From Dermatemys mawii (taxonomy: Eukaryota; Chordata; Testudines; Dermatemydidae), in assembly GCA_007922305.1 (NCBI GenBank), contig ML677364.1, positions 18,188,260 through 18,252,259 of the forward strand: a stretch of DNA of 64,000 nt, in the 5' to 3' direction. A program made the position numbers and the translations under genes. Below are positions 58,435 through 64,000 of the stretch, in pieces. Below the pieces are notes generated by a model, which had not been told where the DNA came from, did no database searches, and saw only the letters and a program-made list of their open reading frames with translations. Every line of letters begins with the position of its first letter. Within the stretch, counting starts at the first letter, position 1.

Positions 58435-58770
58435 CTCAGGTGGGGCTCCCAAGTTCTGTGGCTCTGGGAGAGCCCCAAGGTGTGGACTCCCAAGAAAAGG
58501 GACCCCAGGTCTTCCAGACTCCTTGGCCAGCTGGCTCCCAGGGCTGCTGACTCAGGAATCTACATGGTAGGGGCTGTCCTGGAGCCACAGGCCCTGGATG
58601 CCCTGGCATCCAACACCCAGGACAGTCTTCATAGTGGGCTGCCAGAAAACTGTGGACTCTGGAAAACAAGGTTGCCCAGCCCTAGGGCAGTTCACATTGC
58701 CCTGGAGCTGCAGACCCTCGAAGCCCAGGCTGCCCAGCAGCTTGCAGGGGGAACCTGGCAGGTTTCTGAT
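58435..58770. repeat. GC-rich repeat-like block
   Basis: GC-rich with recurring words CCCAGG, GGACTC, CTGGAGC, GCCCTGG and CAGGCTGCCCAG, reminiscent of a decayed minisatellite but without a fixed period. The overlapping frames on both strands, including 146 codons on plus (58351-58791), start in the hairpin and run through this low-stop composition, so they are not treated as genes. Confidence 0.4.
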
Positions 58771-59054
58771 GGAACCCTTTGTGTGATCTGATGACACTTC
58801 ATCTAACTCAGACTGTCTGTGCCAAACACTTTGGGTTCAACAAGCTGATATTTTCTCACAAAAAGTTTTTCTACCTGCTCTACTGAAGAGAAATATACAT
58901 TGCAAGTGAATCGCCCTCTGCAGGATCAAGACTTCACTGTCCCCCAAAGGACTGACTCCCAAGAATAAGAGCCTGTTAAAATGAAAAAGCTATGGCTATG
59001 TTAAAGCAGTCTAATGTTTTAGTAATGAGGGTGGCCTGGTTAAGGTCACTCAGG

Positions 59055-59149
59055 AGTCATTGTCCATCCCCCAAAACTGCAAGCCTCAAGGGCAGGCATC
59101 CTGAGTGTGCAATGCAAGGAGTTCTGCAGAGGAGACAGGAGACTTCCTG
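59055..59149 (+). repeat. 95-bp perfect inverted repeat, left arm
   Basis: AGTCATTGTCCATCCCCCAA at the start and GAGACAGGAGACTTCCTG at the end. The exact reverse complement is at 60246-60340, 95 of 95 bases identical, with similarity ending sharply on both sides. The arms are 1,096 bp apart. The translated phrase of both arms is the same in opposite-strand frames, but there is no sign of a gene. Confidence 0.95.
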
Positions 59150-59830
59150 TCTAAACTGGGCACTGAGATTTCAGTAAGGGCTTTTTGTTTTCTAATATTC
59201 TACTGTGGATATGACACTGAGCTGACAGAAAAGATAATGTTCCTGCTCATGCACTGGTTGAGCTCTTATCTTCTCCCATTTGTTTTATAACTCCTCCTTG
59301 GAGATGACTGTATGGACATAGGCTGTTTATATGTCTTGCATATATGTCATGCCAAGCTCTGACCTCACTAGTGCACAAATGAAAGTGTATTGCATTGGAA
59401 GCACATTTTTATGGCAGAGTGCACTGGAAAGCAGAACTGATTTACTATATGGTGCTCTCTCTTCTGAATCAGTAGGAGAAGCAGGTGAATACTACAGAAA
59501 CATTCCTGATAGAATTGGTTTGGATATTTAAATGCATAAGCTTTCGCTAAATTCACGTCCCTCTCCGGTTTCTTTTCTGAGGAATTCCACTAGTGACCTC
59601 CCTCTAGCCTGAGAGTTCACCTTTCAATATGACCTGTTGTAATCTCCCCTTTCATTAGTTCCTTATCCACTTTTCAGTTCTCATATTAATCCCCATCTTC
59701 TCCAAGTTAACTAATAATCTCCAGTGTAGAACTGAATCAGCTGTTACTGACATCCAGGTAGATCAGATCATCTGCATTTCCTTTGAAAAAAATGTCATTT
59801 AACTTTTCAAAGAAAGATGTTAGTAACTTT
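59150..59830. other. No feature recognised
   Basis: Spacer of the inverted repeat: AT-rich, no gene or known repeat. Confidence 0.4.
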
Positions 59831-59942
59831 GTTACCCCCTCTTGAATACAACCATTGAAACAATTGTAGAAAAATCTACAATAACTGTTACCCCCTCTTG
59901 AATACAACCATTGAAACAATTGTAGAAAAATCTACAATAACC
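59831..59942. repeat. 56-bp tandem duplication containing a palindrome
   Basis: Copies 59831-59886 and 59887-59942 are identical except for the last base (T versus C). Each begins GTTACCCCCTCTTGAATAC and contains the hairpin ATTGTAGAAAAATCTACAAT (7-bp stem, 6-base loop). Only two copies are present. Confidence 0.97.
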
Positions 59943-60088
59943 GTCTATCATGTAGGCTACTTACTTTTACAGGTCACCAAACTTGGAACTGATCATTTAA
60001 CTTTAGGAAACATCCTAAAATCCCCTTCTTATCTTAATCTCTCTGTTTATAAACAAAATTCTGACTCCCTGCCTCAGGGGTGCAAATA

Positions 60089-60228
60089 GGGTGGCCAGAC
60101 AGTGACAAATCATGTGGAAAAAACCATGTGAAAAATCAGGATAGGGGGTGGGAGTTAATAGGAGCCTATATAAGAAAAAGACCCCAAAACCGGGACTGTC
60201 CCTACAAAATTGGGACATCTGGTCACCC
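60089..60228. mobile_element. Mariner-like MITE, copy 2 (reverse orientation)
   Basis: 140 bp with ends GGGTGGCC and GGTCACCC, flanked by TA (60087-60088 and 60229-60230). It is the inverse of the copy at 29117-29235: AGGAGCCTATATAAGAAAAA here versus TTTTTCTTATATAAGCTCCT there. It carries an extra ~20 bp near 60110-60135. It ends 17 bp before the right arm of the 95-bp inverted repeat. Confidence 0.88.
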
Positions 60229-60245
60229 TAGGCACAAACTGGGAG

Positions 60246-60340
60246 CAGGAAGTCTCCTGTCTCCTCTGCAGAACTCCTTGCATTGCACACTCAGGATGCC
60301 TGCCCTTGAGGCTTGCAGTTTTGGGGGATGGACAATGACT
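60246..60340 (-). repeat. 95-bp perfect inverted repeat, right arm
   Basis: Exact reverse complement of 59055-59149. It begins CAGGAAGTCTCCTGTCTCC and ends GGATGGACAATGACT. The adjoining ACAAACTGGGAG on the outer side faintly resembles TAAACTGGGCAC next to the other arm in the same, not mirrored, orientation, which may be chance. Confidence 0.95.
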
Positions 60341-61159
60341 TCCCTTGCTCTCCCACTTCCCCAACTCTGCCTGTGCTTGTACCCAATCACAACTAAATCC
60401 CCAGGTCTGGATAAGGCTGGGATTGAAGATGTGTGTAAGTTGCACTACCTTTACTTGTGCTGTACCTCATTTGTAGGTAAATACATGACTTCAGTCTCTA
60501 CACCTGTCTGTTGGGGACCTTACACCAGCACTAACTACAATTTGGAAAACCATATAAAACAGAGGACACACAAACTATTATAGGTTTATTCATTCACAGC
60601 TCTTAGACTAGGGCTGACTTTTTTTTTGCTTAACCACTCAGCATTTTCTTCAAATGTTCATCATAAGGAGGGTTTAAGGGTCATCTTGTTTAAGAAACTG
60701 GACTGATTTATTTATTGGTATTTCTATGGCATTAATTTCCATGGTATTCAAGCACTTCAGATGCAGAAGTGTTTGTTCTATAGGATCATTCAAAGCTACT
60801 TATAGTGCATTTATTCCTTTCCACACTATTCAGTGGAGAATAATTTTTTGTTTAAATCAATGATGGAGCAGCACTGCACAGTTTCAATTTGAGCATCGTT
60901 TGCCTTCAGATAACTTTCTACCATTTTTCAGTGCAAAGAGATTTTGCAAATTAAATCATATTAAAATGTAAAGATAATACAAAACTGAGAAGAGCCCTTG
61001 CTTGGAAACCAGGCCATATAGTTTCTTATTTAAGGTGCCCTTGCAATCAGTGATTAATATGATGATACAAATGCACTGTCATTGTGTAAAGACTCTTGAG
61101 GACTCAAGAAAACCTTATACCATCTATGGTACTTATATGATTCCTATTACCATGGAACC
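60341..61159. other. No feature recognised
   Basis: AT-rich. A 167-codon frame (60080-60583) crosses the MITE and the inverted repeat arm and runs into this stretch; it is a composite of unrelated repeats. Confidence 0.45.
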
Positions 61160-61330
61160 TGAGTGCCTCACAGTCTGAATGTATTTATTGTCACAAAACC
61201 CCTGTGAGGGAGGAAGTGTTACAGATGTGGAACAGAAGCTGAGAAACCCAAGTGACTTCCCCAAACTTATCCACAAAGTCTGTCAGAACAGAGACTTGAA
61301 CCAAACCCCCAAGCTAGTGCGCCAATCATT
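61160..61330 (-). mobile_element. MIR-like SINE, antisense
   Basis: Plus-strand landmarks: GTGCCTCACAGTCTGAATGTA, TTGTCACAAAACCCCTGTGAG, GATGTGGAACAGAAGCTGAG, AAGTGACTTCCCCAAACTTA, and CAGAACAGAGACTTGAACC. The order matches an antisense MIR-type SINE (core, then tRNA-side), more diverged than the one at 57285-57560. Confidence 0.75.
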
Positions 61331-64000
61331 GAAGAAACCTTCCCCTCACTAGGCTTCCTTTTGCAAGTCATTGGCTCTATAATCATTGCAGTGATATTTT
61401 CACGGTACCAGAGAAAGCAAGGAAACTGATTATTGCTTCCAGGGATCCAGGTGTAATGGGTGTAAGTGCCAGTGCAGACCTGTCTCTTTTGGGTTTCTGA
61501 GAGGAACTGCTGCCTAAGTACTTTACAAGTGTTCCAGTCTCCTCAGTGTGGCTCGTGGATATCAGCTGAACCACACTGAGGACAGGAGAACTTTATCAGC
61601 CTATGAAGCGACACATCAGGGTATGTGACTGGTTGGTCCTATTGCAGAAATGAGAAGAGAGACGGGAAAGAGAACCTACAGGGAAAAGTGACTAGGGAGG
61701 CAACCTTTGTTCTACAGTGCCCATTTTACTTGTAAGGGGTTTCTAACTGCATAAAGAGGGAACATGGTTCTGCAATTCTGGGTGGAAAGGGTTTTTGCTT
61801 TGTTTTAGGTCACCACTAAGATAAACCCCGGAAGGAGAAGTGTTTATATTGAACCAATAAAGACTGAGATGCATATCCCATCAGCAGTGCTGCCCTATGT
61901 CTGCTGCATGATTATTTGCAATTGGTTCCAGCACACAGAGAAAACTCCCTGTTTGAACTACAGTCTCTACAGACAAGTGAGCATATGGTTTTGGAACTGC
62001 TGAAGTCCACATCCCATTGACTACAAGGATAGAATAGTATTTCCTATCTTTCTTAGATCATCCAATAAATCTGAGAATAAGGAAGAAGAGACACAGCATG
62101 AACGTAGTAATGTGATGTGAGCTTTCATCAATTCCATGATGTCTGTATTTCAACAACAATATAGTAAGGTTACGATGACACTAAGGAAATTGCATTCTGA
62201 TCCTTTGTGAGGGTTTTCAAGACCTTTGTACCTACCTTGATGTGCTCTCTCACTTTCTTATAATAGTCAGTATAATGTGCTGACAGAATGTTATTAACTT
62301 GCTGCTAATATGACACCTTACAGGAAAAAAACAGGGATATAGAGAAATATTTCTTGGTAAAACCTCATAACACAGTGACCTCTCATTTAATGTGGAAGAA
62401 TAAAATACTTTGAAATATACACATAGTTTTGTTATATCTTTTCCATATCACATTGGCCTCAAGGGACATTGGATTATACCTGGAGTTTAAACTAGGTGTG
62501 CCTAACACAGTCTAAATATACAGTAGACCGAGATATATTTTGTATTATAAGTGAGTTTTTGAGTTCTGAATCAAACTGGAATGTATCAAAATGTTGAAAT
62601 GTGCTAACATCTGGATCATATGATTGACATTTTCCTAACTGATGTTCCTTGTAATATGCAATTATTTTTCTGAGCTCCTTTGAGAATGAGATTCTATTTA
62701 TCTGTCTATTCTGCATCTTCAGAAAGTATGGGTGAGGTTGGGAGCATCAGCAGTGCTCTAAAGATGGACTTTTCAAAAAAGCTCAGCTGAAGTCAATGGG
62801 AATTTTGGAAGTGGTTGTGAGTGGAGCTGTTAGGCCAACAATGAGCATTTCTGCATATCCCATTCTTATACTCCTTTCTGCAAGTGCTTCCTGTGAGGAG
62901 GATTTTAAATCTTGTCACATACGTATATTTCTAAATCAGATTCAGCTGTCAGAATCGTTAAAAATTTCTAACATGTACAAAGCCTGTTTGATCCATAGCA
63001 ATGGATTGTTTGTTTGCCCAGTATTAATTTATATAAAACTAGCTGTGATGCACAACTGGCGTCTGAATTACTCATAAAATAGTGTTTATTTACTGTAAAT
63101 ACATTAAATTAGAATGATTATAAAATACACAAATAAAGCTATAATTATGTGGATGGCACAAAGAAACAACTTTAAAAGCTACCAATGTACGAAATACTTC
63201 AATCATTCTGAAAACTTGAATTGTTAAAGGCAGGGTTCAGAGTAACCTCTCTATTCTTAATGCACCGATTTAAAAGCCCCTTATTATCAAGAACAAGGTG
63301 CTACACTGAGAGTCAGAAACATGTTTCAACACCACACTTTACAAACAACTTAGTTATAACATTTCATATTGTGCAATAAAACTAGAGATGGACAGGAGCA
63401 GTGGGAAGCCATTAAACTCAGGGGAGAGGTGATCACTGACAGAGCAGTTCAGTTTGGTTTCTGAATTTAACATTCAGGAAAATCTGCACTTGAAAATGCG
63501 TGTCTGTGGCATAAAGAGCTTTCCGCCTTTTAAGAAGACTTCAAGCCTTGCAAAACTTGAAACTTTTATGGTCCTTGTGTTGAACATTCCTCTCTATTCT
63601 GGTACCTACCTGTATTTTGGGGAACTTCTTTTAAAATTAATTTTTAGAGATCATGAAAACAGTTGGAGTGACAGGAAATCCGAGGTCTTCTGCTTACCTA
63701 CAGAGCAGGTGCAGAACACCCAATGACAATGGAATTTCCCTACATTTCCCCATCCAAGTGCCAGATCCGTGACTTGAGCTTACGCCCAAATGTAAGAGGC
63801 TCAATATCCTTGACTATTAAATCTTCAGTGTCTACTGAAATTGCTAATGAGGAATTTGTGGTGACTGTTATGTTTTATGAGTGATGGAAACTGGTCTACC
63901 ACCTATCAGCTAGCTGGAAAAAGTCCCCACCTGCGGTCCATCTCATTGCTTATAGGTGGAAGCACCTGAAACGGGGAACAGGTGGGCTTCTATTCAGTGC
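61331..64000. other. No gene or repeat recognised
   Basis: About 2.7 kb of AT-rich DNA. Frames of 74-93 codons (62492-62716 minus, 62796-63077 plus, 63454-63726 plus) are unremarkable and share no motif. Around 62790-62810 AAGTCAATGGGAATTTTGG is a trace of the old palindromic repeat seen elsewhere. Confidence 0.45.

Noticed and set aside
58351..58791. 146-codon plus-strand frame
   Set aside because: Starts in an imperfect hairpin and runs through a repetitive GC-rich block with opposing frames of similar length.
59831..59942. CRISPR-like spaced repeats
   Set aside because: Only two adjacent units without spacers in a vertebrate-type sequence; it is a simple tandem duplication.
60080..60583. 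167-codon plus-strand frame
   Set aside because: It crosses the mariner-like MITE and one arm of the 95-bp inverted repeat, so it is a chance fusion of unrelated repeats.

Overview
The window looks like nuclear DNA of a sauropsid, most probably a turtle. It is AT-rich and intron-or-intergenic in character, no open reading frame resembles a complete host gene, and the recognisable sequence is almost all transposable-element remains. The turtle reading rests on the mix of families I recognise: CR1 LINE 3' ends of chelonian type, TGTGAT...GTCACA and TGTCATAA-type solo LTRs, ~120-140 bp TA-flanked elements with GGTGACC/GGTCACC ends, hAT elements with CAGTGGTTCTCAAC or CAGGG-TTGGCAAAC ends, MIR-like amniote SINEs, and a fold-back element that resembles a Penelope-like retroelement. 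This is recognition from memory, not a database search.

Layout. 1-9.7 kb: two short terminal-inverted-repeat elements (316-585, 1576-1864), a TA-flanked Tigger/pogo-like element (2816-3498), then about 6 kb with nothing recognisable. 9.7-18.7 kb: a CR1 tail, an antisense LTR-like block, a GC-rich block, another MITE, a CR1/SINE tail and old diffuse repeats. 18.7-24.9 kb: two copies of one solo LTR (18699-19413 and 22971-23634), each with its own 4-bp target duplication; the second sits inside a CR1 (22105-24526). A palindromic hAT MITE (24618-24939) follows. 27-37 kb: an older CR1 tail, a mariner-like MITE, hAT elements (29782-30048; 32946-33644 with an exact 8-bp target duplication), and two antisense CR1 fragments. 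39-47.4 kb: a fold-back retroelement with a 14-bp target duplication (39472-39714), an antisense solo LTR (43106-43890, 5-bp duplication), an antisense CR1 split by a hAT insertion (44555-45177, 8-bp duplication), a plus-strand CR1 of avian-like lineage (46180-47225), and a second fold-back copy (47239-47368). 50.1-52.5 kb: an LTR-like sequence between two oppositely oriented pieces of one hAT transposase gene. 55-61.3 kb: a 46-bp minisatellite, a 130-bp hAT MITE, MIR-like SINEs, a 56-bp tandem duplication and a perfect 95-bp inverted repeat. 61.3-64 kb: nothing recognisable.

Nothing here works as a pathway. The coding remnants are reverse-transcriptase fragments of CR1 and transposase fragments of hAT, all broken by stops, frameshifts or truncation. 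The most informative structures are the nested insertions with intact target duplications, which give a relative chronology, the two fold-back copies (one with a hammerhead-ribozyme-like core), and the unusually identical 95-bp inverted repeat.
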